A stretch of DNA of 64,000 nucleotides from Flavobacterium endophyticum (GTDB lineage: Bacteria > Bacteroidota > Bacteroidia > Flavobacteriales > Flavobacteriaceae), in assembly GCF_003634455.1 (NCBI RefSeq), contig NZ_RBLC01000001.1, positions 1,189,927 to 1,253,926 on the forward strand. Direction: 5' to 3'. Position numbers and translations under genes: made by a program. The notes beneath the pieces are model-generated. The model was not told the DNA's origin, made no database searches, and was given only the letters and a program-made list of their open reading frames with translations. Of this stretch, positions 53,328 through 61,629 are shown one piece after another. Every line of letters starts with the position of its first letter. Position 1 is the first letter of the stretch.

Positions 53328-54050
53328 CTAATCTAATTCTTTTAATAATTCCTGAGCCTTATCATAATCTTCGGAATCTTCTGGAATTTGTCGTAATAAC
53401 GATTTGCATTCCTCCACATTTTTCTGTTTTAATTCAGACAAAGCAGAATACCAGATTGCCTTATTTTTATAGATAGAAGTACCATGCTGGATTTCATTCA
53501 GAAGCATTTCTGCTTTCACGTAATTATCCGTTTCAATCAAAGCAATAGCATAAAAATATTGATGTTCTGGATTGTCCAGATTCTGTATTTTCTGAAAAGA
53601 AACTACTGCTTTTCTGTATTCTTTTTTATTAAAAAAATCCTGGGCGTTTTTCAAGTTTTCGTCAGCATCGCCTCTTTCAACAAAAGACGCATTTTCATGC
53701 TGGTCATAATCGCCGTATTCCGGAGTTGGGCCTTTCATAAAAATCCAAGTCCCCAAAAGAATCACTACCGAAGCCGCCGCTGCATAATACCAAGGCTTGA
53801 AGGAAATAACTTTAGTTCCTTCCTCCTCTTCCGAAAAATAATCTTTCGAAACCAACGCCAAATTCTTTTTGAAATCTTGGGTTTCGGCAGAAAATTTATG
53901 TTCTAAAAAAGCTGATGTTTCTTTATACAGTTCAAAGCTTTCCCTGAATTGAGAATCATCCTGAAGCTTTGATTCAAAATCCAATCGCTCTTCTGTAGAC
54001 ATTTCGTTGTTGAGATAGCTTTCAAAGCTATTGTATGCCTCTTCATTCAT
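53328..54050 (-). CDS. Membrane-anchored TPR protein, probable anti-sigma factor
   Basis: The 240-residue protein has a cytoplasmic N-terminal part (1-86) with the helical pattern FESYLNNEMSTEERLDFESKL, common at the start of Bacteroidota anti-sigma factors. A single membrane helix follows (about 87-105, WYYAAAASVVILLGTWIFM), then a periplasmic TPR region (about 125-240, with AQDFFNKKEYRKAVVSFQKI and ALIETDNYVKAEMLL). It lacks the HxxxCxxC zinc motif of many anti-sigmas. It starts 4 bp after the sigma-factor stop on the same strand, so it is almost certainly its partner. The TPR domain probably senses an envelope protein or peptide. Confidence 0.82.
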   Translation of the reverse strand: MNEEAYNSFESYLNNEMSTEERLDFESKLQDDSQFRESFELYKETSAFLEHKFSAETQDFKKNLALVSKDYFSEEEEGTKVISFKPWYYAAAASVVILLGTWIFMKGPTPEYGDYDQHENASFVERGDADENLKNAQDFFNKKEYRKAVVSFQKIQNLDNPEHQYFYAIALIETDNYVKAEMLLNEIQHGTSIYKNKAIWYSALSELKQKNVEECKSLLRQIPEDSEDYDKAQELLKELD

Positions 54051-54054
54051 GGCG

Positions 54055-54636
54055 TTATTTTTTTAGCGATTTATACCTATTTGACTGCTGAATCATTTCT
54101 GTAAGCTGTCCTGTGCAGAGTGATTTTTTCTTCCTCACATAGCCGTACGTCACGTTTAGCCGCTGGGCTACTTCTTCCATAGTTTTTAAGACGAAACTAA
54201 GCTTGAGAACCTCTTGGCACTTTTCTCCGAGTTTTTGGAACATTTCGTCAAACAGCGACTGTTTTTCATCAAAAGTTTCTGCTTGCAGGACCAGCTCTTG
54301 AACTGATTCGCTTATAGATAGAGTATCGTCTTTGATTGTTACCCCTTTGTTTGAAGATTTTTTCAATTCATTTAGCCAGCGTCTTTTGCAAAGCAAGAAA
54401 AAATACGCATCAAACGGACACGTGAGCTGAAGTCCGTTAGTTTTTGCTTGGTTATAAATAGCTATTAAAACCTCTTGGATTACATCAGCTGCGGCATCGT
54501 CATCTCCACTATTCGTCCGGATGTAGTTCTTGACCTTTGGCGCAAACTTTTTATAGATAGACTGAATGACTGCCGAATCGTTTTGCAACAAACCCTCTAT
54601 GTAGAATTGGTCAGAATGAGTATTCTTTTCGGTCAT
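54055..54636 (-). CDS. ECF-type RNA polymerase sigma factor
   Basis: The product is about 193 residues from the ATG at 54636; a longer frame to 54699 is unlikely, as it adds a hydrophobic, cysteine-containing extension. Region 2 is seen in DAAADVIQEVLIAIYNQ with CPFDAYFFLLCKRRWLNELKK, and region 4 in LKLSFVLKTMEEVAQRLNVTYGYVRKKKSL, with a helix-turn-helix. The two regions are joined by a short linker, as in ECF (sigma-70 group 4) factors. It is followed at 4 bp by the TPR membrane protein gene. It diverges from the 54832-61596 gene row, where a repeated non-housekeeping promoter motif occurs. Confidence 0.9.
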   Translation of the reverse strand: MTEKNTHSDQFYIEGLLQNDSAVIQSIYKKFAPKVKNYIRTNSGDDDAAADVIQEVLIAIYNQAKTNGLQLTCPFDAYFFLLCKRRWLNELKKSSNKGVTIKDDTLSISESVQELVLQAETFDEKQSLFDEMFQKLGEKCQEVLKLSFVLKTMEEVAQRLNVTYGYVRKKKSLCTGQLTEMIQQSNRYKSLKK

Positions 54637-54679
54637 AACTGCCTTATTTACTGCTAATGTAGAAAAAATAGAAACACAA

Positions 54680-54710
54680 GGGTAACAAATTTTCAGCAAT
54701 GAGTATATAG
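54680..54710 (+). promoter_or_regulatory. Related ECF-type promoter motif
   Basis: GGGTAAC at 54680-54686 and GTATATAG at 54703-54710 with a 16-bp spacer, pointing towards 54832. It is a weaker version of the exact pair found at 54756 and 55927. Confidence 0.45.
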
Positions 54711-54755
54711 GAATATAAAGTTCATCAAATACTGTTTTAAAAAATTCCCAATCAA

Positions 54756-54787
54756 GGGTAACAATTTAAAAAGCATTTTGATATAAC
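54756..54787 (+). promoter_or_regulatory. Candidate ECF promoter of the 54832 gene
   Basis: GGGTAAC (54756-54762), 17-bp spacer, GATATAAC (54780-54787), 44 bp before the ATG. The AAC core in the upstream half and the spacing suit an ECF sigma factor. The same pair recurs before 55988. Confidence 0.7.
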
Positions 54788-54831
54788 GGTATAAATCGAA
54801 ATTTAAACACAACATTAAAAATTTAGAAATC

Positions 54832-55272
54832 ATGAAAAAGTCCATCTTAACATTAGCAATGATAGCATTATCGATAGGCGCAAATGCTACAGAAGTAAAA
54901 ACCGTTGCAAAAACAGAAAATGCAACAGAAATCACAAAAGACAGAATCGTAACCGTTTACGACTGGAGCGTAAAAACAGACCAAGGAAGTTATTCAGGCA
55001 CTGCCTTATCGCTAGAAAAAGCAGAAAACAGGATTGCCTTGGCGGCTGCCGGTGAAATCATCCTCGACAAAAAAATCGAAAGTTATTACCAAGTAGCCGA
55101 AGAAATTTCGAGCCCAACCTTGCGATTGTATTTCTGGGAAGTGGAAACCACCAATGGTACCGCAAAAGGATTTTCAAGTTCCGAAGGACATGCCTTAAAA
55201 ATGATCCAGCTTGTCAGCACCAGCGAAATTCTTACCTACAAGATTATCCGAAGCGCAGAATTTGAACGATAA
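54832..55272 (+). CDS. Small secreted protein with internal duplication
   Basis: The 146-residue exported protein has a signal peptide (about 1-20). It contains two copies of one module offset by exactly 57 residues: VYDWSVKTDQG (42-52) with LYFWEVETTNG (99-109), and EIILDKKI (75-82) with EILTYKII (132-139). The modules are probably small beta-rich domains. I know no family for it. It is first in the row divergent from the sigma factor, with the exact GGGTAAC-N17-GATATAAC motif 44 bp before its start, so it is the best candidate for direct sigma control. Confidence 0.78.
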   Translation: MKKSILTLAMIALSIGANATEVKTVAKTENATEITKDRIVTVYDWSVKTDQGSYSGTALSLEKAENRIALAAAGEIILDKKIESYYQVAEEISSPTLRLYFWEVETTNGTAKGFSSSEGHALKMIQLVSTSEILTYKIIRSAEFER

Positions 55273-55323
55273 TTTATGATAACAGCTTTACGCAGTAACT
55301 AAAACAACAAAAAACACTTAATT

Positions 55324-55923
55324 ATGAAAACACACATCAAAAAAATCGGACTCTTATTAGTAGCCGTAGTTGCAACACTAAGTTGCAACAATGACGACAA
55401 CCAAAACCAAGGTGGAGGCTGCAGCACGGCCAATTCAGAATTCAGCCAGCTATATGCGGCCACATTAGCGAGCAATTCCTCGTTTACTGATGTGACAACA
55501 ATGGATCTTCTGACACACGAATACACTTTTGAAGTAAACACCAACGAGACTGTTTGCTCCATTGGCTACCAAGGGAACGCAAATCTTTATGCCGCCAGTA
55601 TTCCTTATCTGATTGAAATTGTAGACAATACTACCAATTTGACTATCTACAGCGGTAACCATGTTTTCGATTCTGCCCAAACAGAATATGTGTCGATAAC
55701 GCCAACAAATCTCACAGCCGGAACTTCGTATACGTTAAGAAGAACGGTGACAAATTATCTAGGAAACATTGGGAATACAGTCGGCAGGCTTTTGCGATTC
55801 AACGGACCGAGTCCTTATCCAGTATCAAATGCAGCAATCACAATCACTTCTTCGAATTTCTATGGTACGGGAGGTCCTGTCCCAGATTTCGGAATTCCGT
55901 ATATCGATATTATTTTTCAATAA
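55324..55923 (+). CDS. Lipoprotein of unknown function
   Basis: The 199-residue lipoprotein has a lipobox (TLSCNND, lipidated Cys about 21) and an Asn/Gly-rich spacer. A beta-rich body follows with LTHEYTFEVNTNETVCSIGYQG (about 63-84) and SYTLRRTVTNYLGN (about 137-150), resembling an immunoglobulin-like sandwich. I do not recognise the family. It follows the small duplicated protein by 51 bp on the same strand and is probably co-transcribed with it from the 54756 promoter; it has no motif of its own. Confidence 0.75.
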   Translation: MKTHIKKIGLLLVAVVATLSCNNDDNQNQGGGCSTANSEFSQLYAATLASNSSFTDVTTMDLLTHEYTFEVNTNETVCSIGYQGNANLYAASIPYLIEIVDNTTNLTIYSGNHVFDSAQTEYVSITPTNLTAGTSYTLRRTVTNYLGNIGNTVGRLLRFNGPSPYPVSNAAITITSSNFYGTGGPVPDFGIPYIDIIFQ

Positions 55924-55926
55924 AAA

Positions 55927-55958
55927 GGGTAACAATCTAAAAACAGAATTGATATAAC
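55927..55958 (+). promoter_or_regulatory. Candidate ECF promoter of the 55988 lipoprotein gene
   Basis: GGGTAAC (55927-55933), 17-bp spacer, GATATAAC (55951-55958). Both halves and the spacing are identical to the motif at 54756-54787. It lies 29 bp before the ATG and begins 3 bp after the previous stop codon. Confidence 0.72.
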
Positions 55959-55987
55959 AATAACTAACACATAAAATATTAGAAATC

Positions 55988-56953
55988 ATGAAAACAAATT
56001 TTAAAAAAATCGGACAATTGTTTTTACTAGGAATACTTGTAGCGAGCTGTAGCAAAAATGACGACGGCGATTCGCCAGATTACGTGCCATCAGCTTCTGC
56101 CTTCGCTGCCTTAAGAGAAGGGGCCCTAGACACACAGACTTTTACATTTAACGCTGAAGATGGCGCTACTACTTTCACAACGGCAAATGGTGTACAATTT
56201 ACCATAAACGGAAACTGCTTGACACAAAACGGAAATCCCATAACAGGACAAGTCGTAGTCGAATATGCTGAATTATTTAATCCTGGAACAATGCTGGTGA
56301 CTAACAAGCCAACCATGGGAAGAATGCCAAACGGCAACATGTCTTTATTGATTTCGGGAGGAGAATTCTACATCAATGCGACAAAAAACGGACAACAGCT
56401 TGCCATTTCTTGTCCGATGCAAGTTATCATTCCTGCAAACCTGACTGGAGGTGCTGATACCGGAATGTCTTTATGGGATGGAACAATCGATGAAGACGGC
56501 AACTTGGAATGGGATGAGCAAGATCGTGCGAACGGAGAAAATAGTGTTTTTGTAGAAGGACCGAACTATTATGCGTACTTCAGCAGCTTCGGATGGACCA
56601 ATGTCGACCGCTTCTATAGCGATCCCAGACCAAAAACAACTATTCTGGCCGAAGCTCCAACGGGATATAATTTTGAAAACAGTGCTATCTACCTGCACTA
56701 TGATGGCGAAGGAAGCTCTTTGGCAAAATTAGATACCTTCAACCCGACGACAAATCAGTTTTCTGAGCACTACGGACAAATTCCTGTCGGTCTTGAATGC
56801 CACGTGATTTTTGTGACCGAAGATAATGGCCAGTGGAGATACGCTATCAAATCCGTTACAATTGCCGCAAATGATGTGTATGTATTTACGCTAGCTGAAA
56901 CAACAGTCGGAACAGAAGCTCAGTTAATCGCAGCGATTAACGCCCTTCCATAA
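55988..56953 (+). CDS. Lipoprotein of unknown function
   Basis: The 321-residue lipoprotein has a lipobox (LVASCSK, lipidated Cys about 21). The body starts with a beta-rich segment resembling a CHU/Calx-like sandwich (TFTFNAEDGATTFTTANGVQFTI, about 50-72), carries NPITGQVVVEYAELF, and ends in a strand DVYVFTLAE. The N-terminal signal resembles that of the 55324 lipoprotein (MKTxxKKIG), hinting at common origin of the leader. It has its own exact ECF-type promoter motif. A terminator follows. Confidence 0.72.
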   Translation: MKTNFKKIGQLFLLGILVASCSKNDDGDSPDYVPSASAFAALREGALDTQTFTFNAEDGATTFTTANGVQFTINGNCLTQNGNPITGQVVVEYAELFNPGTMLVTNKPTMGRMPNGNMSLLISGGEFYINATKNGQQLAISCPMQVIIPANLTGGADTGMSLWDGTIDEDGNLEWDEQDRANGENSVFVEGPNYYAYFSSFGWTNVDRFYSDPRPKTTILAEAPTGYNFENSAIYLHYDGEGSSLAKLDTFNPTTNQFSEHYGQIPVGLECHVIFVTEDNGQWRYAIKSVTIAANDVYVFTLAETTVGTEAQLIAAINALP

Positions 56954-56974
56954 AATAATTAATATAATCTTAAC

Positions 56975-57001
56975 AAAAGTGATGACAACTTCATCACTTT
57001 T
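56975..57001 (+). terminator. Hairpin between the lipoprotein and PKD-CHAT pair
   Basis: AAAAGTGATGA (56975-56985), five-base loop, TCATCACTTTT (56991-57001) and more T. A perfect 11-bp stem. It would leave the following pair dependent on read-through or on a promoter in the short 34-bp gap. Confidence 0.85.
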
Positions 57002-57034
57002 TTTTACATTTATAGTAACAAACACCCCTTGATT

Positions 57035-59047
57035 ATGAAGAAATTAATCCTCATAACCGTTTTATTTTCGGGAATTTCTTTTTGCTTTTCGCAAACAAAA
57101 ACAAAAGACACGATAACCCGAAGAGCCGTAATCGGCCTTGACCAAAAGGGAAATAAAGTTTCTTTCAAGCCCCAGACTCCGCCGCTTATCCAAATCGCAG
57201 GAGCACCGCCAGCCAGCTATAGTTATTTCTGGGAATTTGGCGACGGTCATTACAGCAAGGAAAAAGAACCCAAACATACCTACAAAAAGAAAGGCAATGC
57301 TACTGTAAGACTCGCCGTGACCAACAATTATGATAATGGAAAACCGCCAGCAACCCGTCCAAAAACGATTGCTGTCACAGAATTATCAGAAACAGATTAT
57401 CAAGATATTGCTTCCATAGAACAGTACGACGGCTTCCTGTTGCAGAAAAACAGGGAACCGATGCCCGACGAGGAAATCGTGGTAGTCATGAGCTATCAAA
57501 ACCTGAAAGACTATTCTACCAACGGAAAGCTCTATCTTTTTTATAACGACAAGCAATTCAAAAATGACAACTTTGGAACAGTAGAAATCAGGGTTCACGA
57601 AAACGAAAAAGAAAAATTAGAAGAAAACTATGCATTCGTTGATGATTATGATAGACATGAAACATATCTCGCAAGTACAGAAAGTCTAGCAATCAAGAAC
57701 AATAAAATTATAGAAGACCTTGAAAATTTAGAGCAGACGCTTGAGCAGTCAAAAGCACTTTACCGAAACTCAAAGGTTTTTGAATTCGACAGCCTTTCGC
57801 CAAAACAAACAAGAAATTTATTTTTTACGTTCAAGACAACTCCCGAAATGATCAAGGACACCAGCGCCACGCTGACCATCAGGGGTGTTTTTGTCCCTGA
57901 CAGAAATTATAAAAACCATAAGGTAAAAAACCTTGAGATGGAAATCGTGACTTCTCATGATCCAAACAAGATGTCTTCTAACGGTATTTTCATGAATTAT
58001 AGGCTCGCCCGATTTAAGACATTGAATTTCAAGACTCGCTTTCAAAATGATGGCGAAGGCCCGGCTCGAAAAATAAAACTCGAAACAGATATTCCCGATA
58101 TTTTTGACAAATCGACCTTAAAAATTGTCGATATGTATCCGAAGTGCGAAATCTGTCCGAAAAACGAAGAGGTAAACTATAGCTGTCTTGATACGATTGT
58201 CTTAAAAAATCAGATACATTTTACCTTCAAGAATATCTATCTGCCAGGAAGCAACCAAAAAAATGTGATGGAAAAAGATAGCACAAAGGGCTTTGTAAAA
58301 TACAGCTTGAAGTTTGGCAAAGATTTCCATAAGGTAAAAACCAAAAGCCGTACTGCGATTATCTTTGACAAAAATGAACCGATTATTACCAATTATGCCG
58401 TCACGCGTTTCAGTCCGGGAATTTCTATTGGCGTACGGACAGGATATAATTATTTTCCAGATCAAGAAAATCCGAAGAGCTATTTTCTAGGTGCCACAAT
58501 TTCGCCTTATAAATCGTACAGATGGTACGTACAGGCTGAATTGTATTATAATTACATGGAAAGCGGGTCTTCCACCAGCACAAATCCGACATTAAGACAG
58601 CTGAATCCGCCTTTAGTATTAAGCAACGGAACAGTTTTAGACATAGCCTACGTTCAGACAGAAAACAAGCAAAAAACGGTACGGAATCTGGCCGAAGTGG
58701 TTCCCGTGTCGCTTCGCTACAGCCTGAATAATTATATTGGGTTTGGTTTCGGACCGCAATTTTCTGTCGCATTGGATGAGACTTTCGAAAATGAAACGAC
58801 AACACGATATTTTCAGCCCGTGTTTAATGACCCGAATCCCCCACGGCAAGGCGAAGAAATTACCAGTGCCCGACAAAGCCAGAGCGAAAAGACAACTACA
58901 AAAGCATTTGAAAAATTGCAAACCAATGTTTTTGCAGACGTTACTTTTGGCTTTGCACGAATAGGACCAAGTCTCGGAATTCGTTATTTATGGAGCTTTG
59001 AAAATGATTTCAGTCATTGGCAATTCTATGCAATCTGGAAATTTTGA
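57035..59047 (+). CDS. PKD-domain protein with C-terminal outer-membrane barrel, CHAT partner
   Basis: The product is about 670 residues from the ATG at 57035 (a TTG at 57029 is in frame but unlikely). It has a signal peptide (about 1-18), a PKD domain (about 45-115, SYFWEFGDGHYSKEKEPKHTY), a long beta-rich central region (about 120-440, with a CxxC pair in KCEICPKNEE), and a C-terminal set of strands (about 450-670, SIGVRTGYNYFP, FGFGPQFSVAL, ending HWQFYAIWKF) that looks like a small outer-membrane barrel. The stop codon overlaps the start of the CHAT gene by one base, so translation is coupled. It could tether or expose the CHAT protein at the outer membrane. Confidence 0.8.
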   Translation: MKKLILITVLFSGISFCFSQTKTKDTITRRAVIGLDQKGNKVSFKPQTPPLIQIAGAPPASYSYFWEFGDGHYSKEKEPKHTYKKKGNATVRLAVTNNYDNGKPPATRPKTIAVTELSETDYQDIASIEQYDGFLLQKNREPMPDEEIVVVMSYQNLKDYSTNGKLYLFYNDKQFKNDNFGTVEIRVHENEKEKLEENYAFVDDYDRHETYLASTESLAIKNNKIIEDLENLEQTLEQSKALYRNSKVFEFDSLSPKQTRNLFFTFKTTPEMIKDTSATLTIRGVFVPDRNYKNHKVKNLEMEIVTSHDPNKMSSNGIFMNYRLARFKTLNFKTRFQNDGEGPARKIKLETDIPDIFDKSTLKIVDMYPKCEICPKNEEVNYSCLDTIVLKNQIHFTFKNIYLPGSNQKNVMEKDSTKGFVKYSLKFGKDFHKVKTKSRTAIIFDKNEPIITNYAVTRFSPGISIGVRTGYNYFPDQENPKSYFLGATISPYKSYRWYVQAELYYNYMESGSSTSTNPTLRQLNPPLVLSNGTVLDIAYVQTENKQKTVRNLAEVVPVSLRYSLNNYIGFGFGPQFSVALDETFENETTTRYFQPVFNDPNPPRQGEEITSARQSQSEKTTTKAFEKLQTNVFADVTFGFARIGPSLGIRYLWSFENDFSHWQFYAIWKF

Positions 59048-61596
59048 TGAAAAAGGTTATTTTCTTTATACTATTCGCACAATTTGCTTTCGCACAAAAA
59101 CAGACGATTGCTGAAGATCATATCTACGCAGCATTGGATAATTTTATCGCTCATCCGAGCTTAGCTGGAATAAAAAATCTGGAAGAAACAGAAAAACAGT
59201 TTTGGAAGGACCCAAAGCCCAAATCTAAAAATGAAAAGCTGGCTATTGTCATCTTAAACTGCAATAAGGCTTTCTATCAAAAACAATTTGGACGTTATTT
59301 TGAGGCAATTCATTCCTATGAAAAAGCATTAGGACTGTTTCAAAAAAACCAGCTTTCAGACTATGATATTGTCGAATATTGCTTAAAGCCTTTGGGAAAT
59401 CTCTATACGATGACTGGAGATTATACAAGTGCTGAAAATACCATTAAGCACTATCTGTATCTCGCCATCAAAAACAACAATTTGTCGCAGAAAGCAAGTG
59501 CCGTAATTAATCTTTCTGCCGTTTATAAAAGCATCGGAAAAAATCAGGAAGCTATTGATTTGCTAGAAAATATCTATGTTTCAGAGAAGCTTTCAGATGA
59601 AAAAAAGGCTATTATTCTTTCCCTTCTTGGAGAAAATTATCTGGCAAAAAATGAGCTTGACAAAGCACAAAAGGTTTTTGAAAAAGCAGAAACTATTGCT
59701 CCAAGTTTCCTTCTTTATAAAAATCTTGCTACGGTTTACAGACACAAAAAAAACTATAAAAAAGCAGAAGATTATATTAAAAAAGCTAAATCCGAACTCT
59801 CTGGCAATTCTAAACGTGATATTTCACAACTTTATCTAGAAGAAGCACAACTATTGCTTGGCCAAAAAAAGATAAAAGAAAGCCAAAAAACAATTCAGGA
59901 AATTTTCAAAGAATTGATTCCGAATTATAATCCGAACAACCTTTTTCCTACGCAGAAAATGCTTTATCCAGAAGGATTCTTGATTGATGCATTGGATGTA
60001 TTGGCTTCAACGTATGCGGCGCAAAAAAACTATCAAAAAGCGATTGACTGTTACAACTTTACTTTTGCGATTGACGCACAGTTTTCCTCTTTTTTGTTTT
60101 ACGAAGAGACTTCGCTTATCCACAGCTCAGGCATCCGAAATCGAGTAGAAAAAGCAATTGGAATGTATGAAAAGCGCTATCAAGAATCAAAAGACCCTAT
60201 GTTTTTAGAAGAAGCTTTCGCGCTACAAGAAACAACAAAATCTAGCGCATTGAAAAACTATATTGCGCTCGCAAAAAAATCAGGAAGTAAAAGCCAAAAA
60301 GAAATTTTATATAAAATTCACGAACTCTCCAACACCGTCATAAAAGAACAAGAAAAAGGTGAAAAAGCCAATCTAGAAGCTATCAATACTGCTTTGGCAC
60401 TTCAGAATGAAAAGATAGCGGTATTGAAAAAAAGCTTCGAAAAAGACAAATTCAATGGCCCATCACAATTGGATTTTGACAGGCTCTATCATAAATTAAA
60501 AAACGACGATGCAACATTAACGGCTTATTTTTATGGGAAAGAAAAAGTTTATGTTTTTAATGTATCTGATTTTCAGATACAGCTTACTTCTTTTCTTACT
60601 TCTTCTCTAAATAAAAAAATAATCACCGATTATTTGGATTATTTCGCCGAATCGTCTGCCATTTCAAATAATCTTGCCGGATACAAGCAACAGAGCCATA
60701 AGCTCTATAATCTGCTTCAGTTGAAGAAAATAACAACAAAAAAGCACCTGATACTTCCAGATGGATTGCTTTGTTTTATTTCTTTTGAATCGTTGCTTAC
60801 CAAGGCATCGCAAAGCACTGATTTTTCGAAACTGCCTTATCTGATGAACGAAGAAATCATAAGTTATGCAACATCTACCGAGTTTTACTTGAACAATAAA
60901 AAACCTAGCTATACAAATCAATCTGTGTTGGGCGTATTTCCTGTTTTTGAAAACAGCAATAGGAGCCTGGCTTTTTCTATAGAAGAGTTAAAATCCATCA
61001 AGCAGCTGTATGGCGGAACTTATTTGGAAAAAAATCAGGCAACCTATGCTAATTTTTTGAAAGACATCCGACATCATTCTATACTCCATCTTTCTACCCA
61101 TGCTTCCTCCGGAAATACGGAAATTCCCGCTGCAATTTCTTTTTATGATCAAGATGTTTTGTACAGCAATTTGTATTCTTTAGATATTCATCCGGATTTG
61201 GTTGTCCTGAGTGCCTGCGAAACGGGTATTGGAAAGTTGTATCGCGGCGAAGGCGCCTTAAGCATTGCACGCGGGTTTCAGAATGCAGGTGCTGAAAACT
61301 TGTTGTTTTCGTTATGGAAAGTGAACGATTATACGACTTCTGTTTTAATGAAGAATTTTTATCAAAGCTGCGAAAAAGACGAGATGTATTTTAGGGCTAA
61401 TCATCAAGCAAAGATGGACTTTTTACAAGACAAAAGTATTCCAAACAACAAAAAGTCGCCTTATTTTTGGAGTGCCTTTGTTTTTTATGGCGATATTTCG
61501 GAGGATTCTACTTGCAATTATTGGTATTTATTTGGCGGACTTGCCGTCATTGTTCTCTGTTTGGTAGTAGTTCAAAAACAAAAAAGCAAGCAATAA
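59047..61596 (+). CDS. Exported TPR-CHAT (caspase-like) protein with C-terminal membrane anchor
   Basis: The product is about 849 residues from the ATG at 59047 (the preceding TGA overlaps it). It has a signal peptide (about 1-17), TPRs (about 85-400, with YNFTF and KNYKKAEDYIKKAKSEL repeats), a helical linker and a CHAT domain (about 550-815). The CHAT His is 685 in LHLSTHASS and the Cys 724 in VLSACETGIG, the caspase/separase-type dyad. A terminal membrane helix (about 822-842) and a basic tail follow. CHAT proteases are known TPR-regulated effectors (for example in type III-E CRISPR), but an exported, membrane-anchored one is unusual. It is the last gene of the row. Confidence 0.88.
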   Translation: MKKVIFFILFAQFAFAQKQTIAEDHIYAALDNFIAHPSLAGIKNLEETEKQFWKDPKPKSKNEKLAIVILNCNKAFYQKQFGRYFEAIHSYEKALGLFQKNQLSDYDIVEYCLKPLGNLYTMTGDYTSAENTIKHYLYLAIKNNNLSQKASAVINLSAVYKSIGKNQEAIDLLENIYVSEKLSDEKKAIILSLLGENYLAKNELDKAQKVFEKAETIAPSFLLYKNLATVYRHKKNYKKAEDYIKKAKSELSGNSKRDISQLYLEEAQLLLGQKKIKESQKTIQEIFKELIPNYNPNNLFPTQKMLYPEGFLIDALDVLASTYAAQKNYQKAIDCYNFTFAIDAQFSSFLFYEETSLIHSSGIRNRVEKAIGMYEKRYQESKDPMFLEEAFALQETTKSSALKNYIALAKKSGSKSQKEILYKIHELSNTVIKEQEKGEKANLEAINTALALQNEKIAVLKKSFEKDKFNGPSQLDFDRLYHKLKNDDATLTAYFYGKEKVYVFNVSDFQIQLTSFLTSSLNKKIITDYLDYFAESSAISNNLAGYKQQSHKLYNLLQLKKITTKKHLILPDGLLCFISFESLLTKASQSTDFSKLPYLMNEEIISYATSTEFYLNNKKPSYTNQSVLGVFPVFENSNRSLAFSIEELKSIKQLYGGTYLEKNQATYANFLKDIRHHSILHLSTHASSGNTEIPAAISFYDQDVLYSNLYSLDIHPDLVVLSACETGIGKLYRGEGALSIARGFQNAGAENLLFSLWKVNDYTTSVLMKNFYQSCEKDEMYFRANHQAKMDFLQDKSIPNNKKSPYFWSAFVFYGDISEDSTCNYWYLFGGLAVIVLCLVVVQKQKSKQ

Positions 61597-61598
61597 AA

Positions 61599-61624
61599 AA
61601 ATCCCAACCTTTCAGCTGGGATTT
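61599..61624. terminator. Bidirectional terminator
   Basis: AAATCCCA (61599-61606), ten-base loop, TGGGATTT (61617-61624), between the CHAT gene and convergent accC. Confidence 0.8.
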
Positions 61625-61629
61625 CTATT

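Noticed and set aside
54338..54344. GTTACCC inside the sigma gene (GGGTAAC on the minus strand)
   Set aside because: It lies in coding sequence and the downstream half at N17 does not match GATATAAC; likely chance.
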